From Macrostomum hystrix (lineage: Eukaryota; Platyhelminthes; Macrostomidae): a stretch of DNA of 64,000 nucleotides. The number at the start of each line of letters is the position of its first letter. Positions within the stretch are counted from its first letter, which is position 1. The stretch lies in contig CATNEN010000013.1 in NCBI GenBank assembly GCA_950097015.1, positions 62,001-126,000 of the forward strand, given 5' to 3'. Below, piece after piece: positions 12,360 to 22,955 of this stretch. Below the pieces are notes generated by a model. The model was not told the origin of the DNA and searched no databases. It saw only the letters and a program-made list of their open reading frames with translations. The position numbers and the translations under genes were made by a program.

Positions 12360-13195
12360 GGAATTAAGTCAATGACGAGTTTTGCTCAAAGATTATATTT
12401 TTTCCTGTACTACTTTTTTATCGACTGACCGTCGAGAGTTGACAACTACCGGATGCAAGAGGCGAGAGGTACGGGGATTATGTGGAAAGCAACAGGTCCT
12501 TAAACTGGGCACCTCATGTTTCTCATCACTCCTCCGCTGAGTTCTAAAAGGAAATGAGTGAGTAGCTAATAAAGTCTGCAGAGGAAAGGGAGAAATTGTG
12601 AAGAGAAAAATGCTAATGCTGGGATGCTGGCACAACAGAACTTAGACTAGGAGGGAAGAGGAAGGAGACAGGGGATCTGAGTAGGCTCAACTCCCAAGCT
12701 AGCTATGGGTGTTTGAAATATTTACTAACCAGTTGTTGTCTTCTCTAAAGCCCCGGGCCTTAGCGACAAGACCAACGCCTGGCAGTTGGATTGCATGTCG
12801 CCCCTGCCCTTATTGACCAGACATTTTGCCATAGACTGTGTTCTTTTTTCAATTATTCCATCTCCAAATGCACTTCTAGCAATAGGGCGACAATTCTTGA
12901 TCTCTAGGAGAAGACATCAGTCCTTAGCAACCAGTTTTATAAATGAATGTGGCTTCACTCGTTTCTCATTATTTCCTGTTCAAATGAATTCATTGACGTT
13001 TGTATTACAGATCAGTCCAAACGATGTGTGTGTACGATTCGTGATTTTGCATAGGCAATTCCGTCTTTGAAAACTTTACAAATACGGAAAAGATGGATCT
13101 TCTCATGGAGATGGATCTTACAGCAGTCAATCTCAATACTCAAGACAACGCTTATTTGAGGTAGAGCTACACATACAAACTTGCTAACAGTAATT
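12360..13195. other. Intergenic stretch without a recognised gene
   Basis: Unique sequence. Weak splice-like sites occur around 12725-12810 on both strands, but no protein is recognised. Nothing else is seen. Confidence 0.4.
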
Positions 13196-13197
13196 GT

Positions 13198-13590
13198 TTA
13201 CAGCCAGCTTACAAGCCAGCTTACAGCCAGCTTACAAGCCAGCTTACAGCCAGCTTACAGCCAGCTTACAGCCAGCTTACAGCCAGCTTACAGCCAGCTT
13301 ACAGCCAGCTTACAGCCAGCTTACAGCCAGCTTACAAGCCAGCTTACAGCCAGCTTACAGCCAGCTTACAGCCAGCTTACAGCCAGCTTACAGCCAGCTT
13401 ACAGCCAGCTTACAGCCAGCTTACAGCCAGCTTACAGCCAGCTTACAGCCAGCTTACAGCCAGCTTACAGCCAGCTTACAGCCAGCTTACAGCCAGCTTA
13501 CAGCCAGCTTACAGCCAGCTTACAGCCAGCTTACAGCCAGCTTACAGCCAGCTTACAAGCCAGCTTACAGCCAGCTTACAGCCAAGCTCG
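13198..13590. repeat. 11-bp minisatellite (CAGCCAGCTTA)
   Basis: About 35 copies of CAGCCAGCTTA, some expanded to ACAAGCCAGCTTA. Because 11 is not a multiple of three, each of the three frames reads the same peptide cycle, so long ORFs here are artefacts of the repeat. Confidence 0.97.
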
Positions 13591-13765
13591 GCAAGAGCGC
13601 TTGTTCCAGAAACACTAAAAATACTTTCGGGCAAAGAAAAATTTTGGTGAATATTACCGTGACCGTTGGGATACTGAAGGGTCATATTGCCGAAGAAGGT
13701 CGCAATTTGAGGTGCCGCTGCGGTCGCAGAGCTGAATAGCCAAGACAATGTCAGTAGGGTCGCAG

Positions 13766-13890
13766 TCTAGCTGCAGTCTGGAGTCGTTCTGGACATCATC
13801 GTCGGCTCCGCTTCACAGCAAAGATGGCAAGCCAAGGCACTGCGAATTGCCAGTCGCTGCAAGGGAGTTTCTCTTGTCTTACGAAAGAAG
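13766..13890 (+). CDS. Orphan exon candidate, 125 bp
   Basis: Plus strand: acceptor-like GTAGGGTCGCAG, 125 open bases, donor GAAAGAAG/GTAAGC. The frame contains SLESFWTSSSAPLHSKDG and ends REFLLSYERR. It is not recognised. The following 13900-14220 is GC-rich and might instead be part of an old repeat. Confidence 0.22.
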
Positions 13891-14620
13891 GTAAGCGGCC
13901 TGCAGCCACTCCTATTTGGGTGCTTGGCTGAGGGAGCAAAAAGTGGCTTTGAAAAAAATTTCGCCTCCATCTTACTGGGTCTTCCCACGGGGCGCCAGCC
14001 GTCACCACCGCTGCGGTTGGCTGGGGGCCGGTTGGAGGGTCCACAAGATTGTGGAGCGGGACCCTGCCCCCCTCGGACCGCTTGGCCAGTTGGCATGGCA
14101 ACTAAGGGAATGAAGGGCTAAGTCAAACAGTGTTATCCCCCCCCCCAACCAGTCTCGGCTTAGCCCAGTGAAACAGCCTCCAATGCCAGTGGAGAGTCCA
14201 GCCACACTCATTCCAGTCTCTAAATATTAGGCCAAATTTTAATAGTATTGTTTTTAAAATATTGAATAAACGGGATTACTTTGGAATTCATTGATTTAAT
14301 AACGAAAAACAACTGACAATGCGGCTTAAAAGCATAGTCACCTAGGGATCGAGCCTGCCCCACTGCACTGCTGCTTATCAGTGCTTATCGAATGCAACTT
14401 CGAGTTCTGCTCACCGATAGCCGACGCATTTAGGTCGTATTGCCGCGTAGGACATTTTTCTCCTCCCACGCGATTTTAGTGCCCAGCAGAAACTATTCAG
14501 CAAACACTATAAACCCATGAGTCTGCTTACCCTGCCTATTAGAGCAACTGTTCATGCGCTGCATTTTTTAAAGGACAGAAGAACTTCTAAACTATACCGA
14601 AATAGGTGAGATATCTAACA
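13891..14620. other. Intergenic stretch, possible old repeat
   Basis: GC-rich 13900-14220, with a C10 run at 14137-14146, then AT-rich sequence. No conserved protein is seen in either strand. A degraded transposable element is possible but cannot be shown from one copy. Confidence 0.3.
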
Positions 14621-14624
14621 AGCC

Positions 14625-15490
14625 TCATCTATCAATCCACATCCATCAATAAATCCACATCCGTCTGGCAATCCTCCATTCATCTATCAATCCTCCATCG
14701 ATCAATCAAACATCCATCCATCTATCAAACATCCATCCATCTGTCAACCCTCCATCCATCTATCAATCCTCCATCCATCTGTCAATGATCCATCCATCTA
14801 TCAATCCTCCATCCATCTATCAATCCATCATCCATCAACCAATCCTCAATCCATCAATCAATCCTCCATCCATCAATCAATCCTCCATCCATCAATCAAT
14901 CCTCCATCCATCTATCAATCCACCATCTATCAATCAATCCTCCACCCATCTATCAATCCTCCATCCATCAATCAACCCTCCATCCATCAATCAACCCTCC
15001 ATCCATCAATCGACCCTCCATCTGTTAAGCATTCATCCATCTATCAATCCCCACCCATCTATCAATCCTCCATCCATCTGTCAATCGTCCATCCATCTAT
15101 CAATCCTCCATCCATCTATCAATCCTCCATCCATCTGTCAATCATCCATCTACCAATCATCCATCCATCTATCAAACATCCATCAATCCAAACAATCCAA
15201 ACAATCCATTCATCTATCAAACATCCACCCATCTATCAAACATCCACCCATCTGTCAAACATCCACCCATCTATCAAACATCCACCCATCTGTCAGACAT
15301 CCACCCATCTATCAAACATCCACCCATCTGTCAGACATCCACCCATCTATCAAACATCCACCCATCTATCAAACATCCACCCATCTATCAAACATCCACC
15401 CATCTATCAAACATCCACCCATCTGTCAAACATCCACCCATCTATCAAACATCCACCCATCTGTCAGACATCCATCCATCTATCAATGCC
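14625..15490. repeat. 19-bp minisatellite (CCATCCATCTATCAATC type)
   Basis: About 45 imperfect units of 19-20 bp in two blocks. The first (to about 15150) is based on CCATCCATCTATCAATCCT, the second on AACATCCACCCATCTATCA. Both alternate TATCA and TGTCA variants, giving a higher-order 38-bp pattern near 15240-15350. Confidence 0.95.
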
Positions 15491-15996
15491 TATAGACTGG
15501 AATGCTCGCAGCTTAAATAATCATGCGTCATACTTTTTATGACAAGTACACCTGAAATGCATGTATAAAGTAGGTGAAAAGTTTTTTCTAATAATGCATC
15601 GAAAACTTTCCAGATCTGAACGGGCTGCAAAATCTATAGATCTTCACAGCCTGCTGAATTGTTCCAAAAACTAACTGCTTCCGGGAGCAAGGAGAAGCAG
15701 GAAGCACGCAGATCCCAGCACTGTATGAAAGCAGAAACAATTTGAATTGTGTTTGCAGCCTATACAGTTTGCTGTGGTCTGACCGGGCAACTCTCGCCAG
15801 CTTTCTCCCTCCTGCACGCTAAAATAGCCCAACCTACTCAGGAAAGCAACCCGGCCCAGCTCAGCGCTGGAATAGAAAATAAAATCGAAGTCTTCATCTT
15901 CAGTACTGCGTACTCAGCGCTGGCTGGACGCACACTACTGGCTATAAAAACTTGTTTGCCGGACCAAAAAAGTGATGACCCACACACACACACACG

Positions 15997-15997
<1 letters not shown>

Positions 15998-16039
<42 letters not shown>
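15998..16039. repeat. CAG trinucleotide tract, 14 units
   Basis: Fourteen perfect CAG triplets directly after a (CA)n run at 15981-15995. A 99-codon plus-strand ORF reads it as polyglutamine, but I see no support that it is coding. Confidence 0.9.
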
Positions 16040-16040
<1 letters not shown>

Positions 16041-17116
16041 TGCAGTAGTAACGGCAACGGTTTTTCTTCGCTAGAAGAGAAGCTAAATGAGACTAGCAGA
16101 TAATACTTAATACTCATACCACTACTACTTGATAGTAGTAAAACGCGACTCGAAAGTCTTTAATACTTACTTTAAGAAAGGCTAAAACGGCGCCAATATG
16201 ATGTTTTACCAATGACAGAAAAACATTATTTTACATGGAATGTGTGCAAAGCTCAGAGCCCCACTTAACGGGCTATAATGTAGGTCAAAAAGCGAAATTA
16301 CTTTTGTCTATGGTAGGAACCGAATTCTTTTTAATTCCAACCTGTAGAACAAATCTTTCAAGCCACTAAAAGTGCATGAAATGAATTGGATTGTTATAAT
16401 AAAACAACTCGGCAGCTTATTTTTGAAGCCCATTAAATAAAAAAGACAGTTTATTTCTAAAGGGACAAAGTTGCGAGGGAAGTGAGCCTTCTTGTTGAAA
16501 GTATTTATTTCGAATTGAAATCCGCCGGGCAAGCAAACAAGAGCAGTAATGTAGACAAACAAGGGAGTCTGTGGGGAAGCGAATCTTTTTTAAAGCACAC
16601 ACGCAACTAAAGACAAAAAGAGCTTGGCTTCGAGGGACAGCACTTGGCCAACAAGAGAAATAGCGGGCGGCACTCTAGGAGAATTGAAACTTGCTCTTCT
16701 TTTTTGTAAGAGTTTTTCGAAAATGACATCTGAGAGCGAAAATGTAAAAGGAACAGCTATTGGTCGCGAAGGGTATATGCAGCGGGCAAAGGTTTTTGGA
16801 CGACCCAAATACGTTTTACCAACACTAGGCTTTTGCTAATGAAATCATTTAGACCAGACGGGACTCAAAGAATAACAAGGGACGGGGGCAAGGAAGTGGC
16901 CAAAATAATTGTCTTGCTAAACTTTTTCATGAAAACTCAAACACTGAAACAAAGAACTATTCGTACGGAAATACCGAAAAGCAAAAGCTACGGCAAGTTT
17001 TCTCTCTTCTCGCTTTTCCCTCAAGCACTGCAGCGCTGTATCGTCTTTTGTGTAAATGAAACAGAGATAGAGAAAAAGCTTGTTTAAATCACTCATTGTG
17101 ATTTAGCTTCTCTTGT
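16040..17116. other. Spacer 3' of the elav-like gene
   Basis: Presumably contains the 3' UTR of the elav-like gene on the minus strand (adjacent to 17116). No other gene or repeat is recognised. Confidence 0.4.
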
Positions 17117-18467
17117 TTAGTTAAGCACGGTTGTAGCAGCCGGCCCTGGGCTCGCCAGCATTGCTAGGCCAGCCTTGCCACCGTTCATCACCCCGTTGCC
17201 CCCGACGGCGGCAGCTGCAGCGCTGGCGGCCGCAGCTGCTGCAGCAGCGGCGGCGGATGAAGCTGGTTTTGGACTGCCAGACGATTTAAATGACACCTGA
17301 AGGGTTCGGTTGCCAACTGTGTAGCCATTAAGCGACTGAATAGATAATAGGGCCTCTTCGTAGTTGCTCATCGTGACAAAGCCGAAGCCGCGGCACTTGC
17401 TCGTGCTGGGATCCCTGATAACCTTGACGGTCTGAACAGCGCCAAACGGACCAAATAGTTCCCAGAGGATGCGGTCCTCCGTCTCAGGAGCCAGGTTATA
17501 GACGAAGATGCACCAGCCGCCACTGGGTGTCATGCCACCGTTCTGAGCGACCACCGTTTGAGCCAGTAGGGCATGGTTCTGAATGCCGCCAGTGCTTGAC
17601 ATGAGGTCACCTATGCCGCCTATGCCGTTGCTGACGTGGTGGCCCTGGTAAGATTTGATATAGTTTCGGGACAGAGCAGCCAGCTGCTGAATCGGGCTGG
17701 AGATTTTGGAGGCGGCGGCGGCGGCAGCCGGTGATGGCATGTTGCACTGCTTGAGAAAACTGTTCACCAGATTGCCACCCTCCTGCCTGGTCGCACTGGG
17801 ACTGTTGGCGAACTTCACCGTGATGGCTTCGGCGCCCTCCTCCGGCTCGAATCCATTCAAACGTTTAATGGCGTCCTCGGCCTCGCTGCGTTGATCGAAG
17901 CGGATAAAAGCGACGCCACGCGACAAGCCAGTCTTGTTGTCGTACAGAATGCGCAGAGTGATGATCTTGCCGCACTGGTTGAACATTCGCTCCAGCTCGT
18001 CCTGCGTCATCTTCTTGGGCAGGCCGCAGATGTACAGATTGGCGCCTTTGATGGCCTCGGAGCTGGGGCGGGCCAGCGACACTTTGATTGTCTTGTTCTG
18101 CAGCCGCAGCCCGTTTAGCGTCTTGATGGCCTTGTCGGCTTCCTTCGGTTGCATATACTTGACGAAAGCGTAGCCGAGGCTCTCTCCAGTGGCGCGGTCG
18201 CGCACAAGTTTACAGCTCTCGACCTCGCCGATGCTAGTGAAGAGGGCACGCACATCCTCCTGAGACATAGCCGGTGGCAGGTAGTTCACTATGAGGTTGG
18301 TGCGGTTCTCTGTGGTTTGAAAGGGTGTGTTTCCGTGCGTACATTTGAAATTTTGAATGCTATACAATTGAAAATTATTACAACTCTAGTGAAGTAAACT
18401 CACCATTGTCGGTGATGCCACAGGAGGAGTTGTTGGTGTCCTTTCCCAGCATGTCGCTAGATGTCAT
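17117..18467 (-). CDS. elav: ELAV/Hu-family RNA-binding protein
   Basis: Two coding exons, 18467-18404 and 18309-17117, give 418 residues. The start is ATG 18467 (MTSSDMLGKDTNNSS), just 3' of a CTTGCAG/GT acceptor. Three RRMs are visible. RRM1 (about 24-100) has LIVNYLPPAMSQEDVRALF and LGYAFVKY. RRM2 (about 110-190) has LYICGLPKKMTQDELERMF and RGVAFIRF. RRM3 (about 285-365) has CIFVYNLAPETEDRILWELF and CRGFGFVTM. A linker lies between RRM2 and RRM3, and a poly-Ala tail follows RRM3. ELAV proteins bind U/AU-rich RNA and control neuronal splicing, polyadenylation and mRNA stability. The body of the gene has no introns across all three RRMs; only the junction just before NRTNLIVNYLPP is split. 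The tail after RRM3 is longer than usual. Confidence 0.96.
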
Positions 18468-18469
18468 AC

Positions 18470-20574
18470 CTGCAAGCGGGGCCCGGTTTTCCGAAAAAAT
18501 GACGCCGGGTAAGAAAGCGAAAAGTGCAGCCGAGCAGAGCTTTCTAACTCCTTCAGTGTGTGTATCTGACTCGCACTCGCGCGCAAGATTATCTTGCTTG
18601 CCTTGCCCCCTCAGAGTCTACTGTACTAGCGGCGAAGCTTATTCCATAAACTGAGGGTAAGGGCTGCGATGTCTATGGCCAAAACTGTGGAATCACAGAT
18701 ACGCTGCAGGCTGCACTTGCAAGAGTTTAGCCTATGCTTGTTGTCGGTAACAGTTGAAGCAGCTGATTTAACTGAAATGATAGAGCCCTGTGTGTATTTG
18801 ACTCGCGCTAAGACAAACAACGTTTTTTATAAAGATGTGAACAATAATGTAACTTTAAATTTAGTCTGACTCCTAGCTCTGAAACTTCTGTAAAGTAATT
18901 AGATGATTATAAATTTTTGATTAAATGATAATTTAAATTGCGATATCACACCTTACGCTGTACTTTTCTTGTTTTCTTGTACTTTTATTACCCTTCATCT
19001 TTGCATGATATGCAAATCTAGATTAGTCTTAGAATTTCTTTATTCATGATTCTCTCTTTAGGTTTAAATAGAGGGGTACCATTGAGTTTAGATGAATTTT
19101 CTCATTGAATCTATTGTGCCTCTCTTACTTAGGCAGTTAAATAATTTGAATTACAGGTTAACAGTAGAACTACCCTCCTTGACAATTTTATGTGCTGCAC
19201 CCGAACGGAACAACGGAAGCACGCGAAACTTCAGAAAACTCGGGCCAAGTTATCGTTGCGCATATTCTGAAACAATAATCAAGCCGTCGGCTCTTCAGAC
19301 CGTCGAGACATTCAATGTTTCTGGCCGAAGGTCCGATTTTTCCCATAAGCGCTAGTGTATTTCATACAAGGCAAGGCCTTCAAAATTTATCAGCATGTCA
19401 CCCGAATGTGCCTACATATCTCCGTTCTTTAGTGGTCACCTACCTTTGTCTAGACGGATTTGCTGGACCTTCAAGGGCTACAACAGGGCGGAATAGGCCA
19501 CTATGGACACCCTGACGCGAATTTCTCCAATTTCACTGATCAAGCCTAAATACTGGGCGCAGCACGACCACAGTACATCAAGGCCTAGTCTGTCAACCAA
19601 TCAGTCACCACCAAACGCTGTTAGCATTCAGCATTTGCCAAAAATGCTTAGGGGGGGATTCCCTTCCCTTGGAATAACAACGGGCGGCAAAATGGCTTGG
19701 TAGTCCTACTGTTGATTCTTGTCTATGCCCAAGTTCATTGTTTCTTCACTGTTTCTTGCATTTTAAATATCAAAGATACGTGCGTGTAAAGCTGGAGCCT
19801 TTGAGATTTGAAAATTTTCGCAGTTTTGAGAGAATAGGAAATTTAAAGCATGAATTGTACTTTAACTGTACATGTATCAGTTATCTCTGAAGCCTGAATC
19901 TGAGAGGCTGGTTCCACAATACTTTTTCTTATTTTTTGCACATTGAAATCCTGATAACCCTACTGATGTCTTAAAAATGTCATTTGCGATCTGTCACCAC
20001 ATTCACCATGTCAATTTGAAATATGAGTTAATGGTCTCAACTCTAATTGATGACATGTGCGTTAGCTCTGTCATCGATACACTTTTGGTGAGTGTAACGC
20101 TTTGTAACACAGGCGAGCAGCAATATTTAAGATATCGGCTGCTGGGTTTAAGTGTGAATAAATTTTTGTCATTAAAAATAGAAATATCATTCAATTCTTT
20201 TTTAGCATTTTATCAATTTTGACATCATATCATTTTTATCATGAGTGTAAACATTCTATTTATTTGGCCTTTTTAGTGAGTTCAAACCAGAAGTAAATAT
20301 ATATTTGAAAAATGATTTAGATTTTTTTATTTTTACAATGGCCTTTCGACTCCTGCGCCGCTCCAGACTCATTCTGGCGTGGCCTACATCTGCCAGATTT
20401 TCTCTTTCTGAGAAGCCGTCGTCCTCACACTGACTAGCAGTCATGAGTTCTGGCTGTCACCGACCAATCATATGCGCTGACTGAGTATTTAACAAAAATT
20501 GCGTTTCGATATCTGCCACTTTTTTAGAGAAATCGTCAACGAATCGCAGGCAGAATAAAAAGTTCTGGTAGCTC
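18470..20574. other. Spacer between elav-like gene and GPCR
   Basis: Divergent promoter region for the elav-like gene (minus) and the GPCR gene (plus). It contains MITE copy 2 at 19162-19711. The rest is AT-rich; no additional gene is seen. Confidence 0.5.
19162..19711. mobile_element. piggyBac-like MITE, copy 2
   Basis: A 550-bp relative of the element at 3268-3868, in the same orientation. It shares CAGTAGAACTACC at the left end and GGCTTGGTAGTCCTACTG at the right end. Flanks are TTAA (19158-19161) and TTGA (19712-19715). Internal sequence is collinear with copy 1 with many substitutions and small indels, so the copies are old. Confidence 0.82.
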
Positions 20575-22605
20575 ATGCTCGCTCTGGACAGTAACGACAG
20601 CGCTTTGGACTTTCCTGCCATAGCAGGGCTGCTCGAAGATGCCAACGATGGCAACAGCGAGCAGCTTCTGTGGGCAATGCTTGGCTGCAGCATGCTGGCC
20701 TCCCTGCTGCTTATCTACAGTCTGCTCGGCCTCAGCCAGAGCCGCTTTGCTCGCTACCGCCTCGGCTGCGTTCTGCTCATGCGCTGGAACTGCGCCGCCG
20801 ATCTCGCCTGCCTGTTGAACAGGTGTCTGTTTGGTCTGGCTAACCGTTACCTGAGCCCAGGAGCTGGTCGCGTTGTGGCCACCTGGCTGTGCAAGCTCTA
20901 TCACCTGAGCGATGGTGTCACAATGTGTTTCCAGGCCTGGCTGCTGGCGTTGTTCGCATTCGAGCGGGCCACAATGTGCTCGAACCCATTGGTTGGCTTG
21001 CGCCGCTTCAACTCGTTCCGCCTGCGACTCGGCTGCGGCTTGGCGTCCCTGCTCACCCTAGCCGCCTATCTGAACCACGTCTGGGTGTTCGGCGTCAGCG
21101 AGGCCGTCCTCTACACCGCCGCTGTCGCTGCTGCCGCTGCAGCCGCCGCTGCCTCCACTGGTAATAACAGCGATTTGGTAGCAAATTTAACATCAACGCA
21201 GATGCCACCTATGCAGGTTATTTACCTGTGCGGAGTCACGACCGACTTTCATCTGGTCTACCAGGTTGGTTTTTTGTGTGAAAATACTGCTGCAATTTAG
21301 GTCCAAAGGCAAATGTTGTCTATCCTTTTCATATTTGGACACTTCGAGCGTAGCCTATAGAATGCTGTTTTATTGCCTAGATGCTTCGTGTTCAGTGCCT
21401 TATTCAACTTCAATAAAAATGCGGGTAATCGAAGAGAAGTCTTTAGACTAAAGATGATTCAAAAGCAATGCTGTGTTTTGATGGTTTTCCAACAGTTTGA
21501 AAATAAAGGAAAAGTGACTGACTATAGCTTTCCTGCTGTCAAGATGTCTATTGTGTATAGCAAAGCGACTGTTGTTATCTCATTTAATGTAACAGAGTAT
21601 ATATATATTATATTCATGATAGCGGTAAAATGTTGTCCTTTCCAATACTTGTGTGCATTTTACTTAAATTGGGCATCGCGTCAAGAAAGGACATTTAGAG
21701 AGACCCGTCAAGGACAACAAGCTAGAAGCGTGCCAATTGGATTTGGCCAACGTCTTACCTAACCAGAAGTTGAGTCGAGCATTGCCAATCTTTATAAACC
21801 GACGCAGGTGGTGGTCAAGCTAGAGCTCCTTACCAATGTCCTCCTGCCGGGACTCGTGTGCGCCGGCTGCACGTCGCTGGTCGCCTATCGCCTGATTCTC
21901 GGCCGTGGCGGCTGCGCCAGAGGTGTCAACCAGGCAGAAGGAGGTGGCGTCGGCGGTGGCATTGGCAACAGTTTCAACATCGTCAGCGCAGGTGCCCGAG
22001 CCAATGGCGGCAGCGAGCGGCTGAGCCTGGTGGTCAACGCGTCCAGGCGAGCCCGGCCGGCCATGCTGGACGAGTTCAACCTGAGCGTGAAGCTGCTGCA
22101 GCTCTGCCTGGCTGTGTTCTGCTATCCGCCGTTGGCCGTGACGGGCCTGGTTCGAACCGGCTCGGTGATCGCGCAGGCCGAGGTATCGCCGGCGCTTCAC
22201 GCCTACCTGGAGATGCTGGTTCAGCCAATGAAGAACCTGCTGAGCGCCGTGGCCTTCGCTGCATTTGTCGCCAGCCACCAGTTTCGCCGATCGGCCGTCA
22301 GGAAGTCCACGCAGCGGAGATATGCTCGCAGCGGCCGCAGTAGCCAACGAAGACTTCGACACAGGCAGGGCCTGAGCCTCAATTCAGGACCCGGTCACTC
22401 GATGAGTTCCAGTGCCGGAGCCACAGTCGACCACTTCGGCACCATCAGCCTTGAAACCTATGCTGAATTTCCCGACATGGATGCCGAGTCGTCCGCAATC
22501 GAGATTGACGCCGAGATTGACGGCGACGCCGAAGGTGGCGACTGCGGCAACGGAGACAAAGATAAGCCAGTTGGCCGAGCGATGTCCATGGTCACCTGGG
22601 TTTGA
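20575..22605 (+). CDS. Rhodopsin-family (class A) G-protein-coupled receptor
   Basis: Exons 20575-21264 and 21808-22605 join in phase 0 to give 495 residues. TM1 is LLWAMLGCSMLASLLLIYSL. TM2 and TM3 follow with a cysteine at the start of TM3 (ATWLCKLYHL); TM3 ends FERAT in place of DRY. TM4 is LGCGLASLLTLAAYL. Extracellular loop 2 has a poly-Ala run and a cysteine (VIYLCGV) able to pair with the TM3 cysteine. TM5 follows the intron (LLTNVLLPGLVCAGC). TM6 carries FCYPPLAV, the F-x-x-C-[WY]-x-P position. TM7 lacks a clear NPxxY. The intracellular tail is acidic. It looks peptide-receptor-like, but the ligand cannot be named. The ATG is preceded by an ATCGCAG acceptor-like site 27 bases upstream. 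Confidence 0.82.
21265..21807 (+). other. Single intron of the GPCR gene
   Basis: CCAG/GTTGGT donor and GACGCAG acceptor, 543 bp, AT-rich. It contains a short open stretch at 21373-21762 with no recognisable similarity. Confidence 0.7.
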
Positions 22606-22955
22606 AATGCAAATGAACTTATTCTCTTATTTTAACTCTTTGTTACTCAATTGTATAGTCTGTGTGTAGGGTTTGAGATGCAAATGAACCTTTTCTCTTA
22701 TTTTAACTCTTTGTTACTCAATTGTATAGTCTGTCTGTAGGGTTTGAAATGCAAATGAACTTATTCTCTTATTTTAACTCTTTGTTACTCAATTGTATAG
22801 TCTGTCTGTAGGGTTTGAGATGCAAATGAACCTTTTCTGTTATTTTAACTCTTTGTTACTCAATTGTATAGTCTGTCTGTAGGGTTTGAGATGCAAATGA
22901 ACCTTTTCTCTTATTTTAACTCTTTGTTACTAAATTGTATAGTCTGTAATTCAGA
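22599..22955. repeat. 71-bp tandem repeat, five copies, overlapping the GPCR stop codon
   Basis: Five units of exactly 71 bp. ATGCAAAT occurs at 22607, 22678, 22749, 22820 and 22891. The unit opens GGGTTTGA(A/G)ATGCAAATGA, so the first unit supplies the last Val codon and the TGA stop of the receptor. The remaining units form the proximal 3' UTR. Units differ at only a handful of positions, so the expansion is recent. Confidence 0.95.

Noticed and set aside
13181..13739. Long plus-strand ORFs in two frames with SLQPAYSQLTA cycles
   Set aside because: Created by the 11-bp CAGCCAGCTTA repeat, which has no stop in any frame; no flanking coding signal.
14606..15495. ORF of 236 codons rich in HPSINPPS
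   Set aside because: Translation of the CCATCCATCTATCAATC minisatellite; no start context, splice sites or homology.
15749..16048. 99-codon plus-strand ORF ending in polyQ
   Set aside because: Rests on the CAG tract; upstream residues resemble no family and no downstream exon is evident.
18310..18367. MYSIQNFKC as the ELAV N-terminus
   Set aside because: This is intron sequence; the acceptor ACCACAG at 18310 and the upstream exon MTSSDMLGK with a GTGAGT donor give the proper start.
21820..22362. 180-codon minus-strand ORF
   Set aside because: Shadow of GPCR exon 2 caused by GC-rich codons; no homology.
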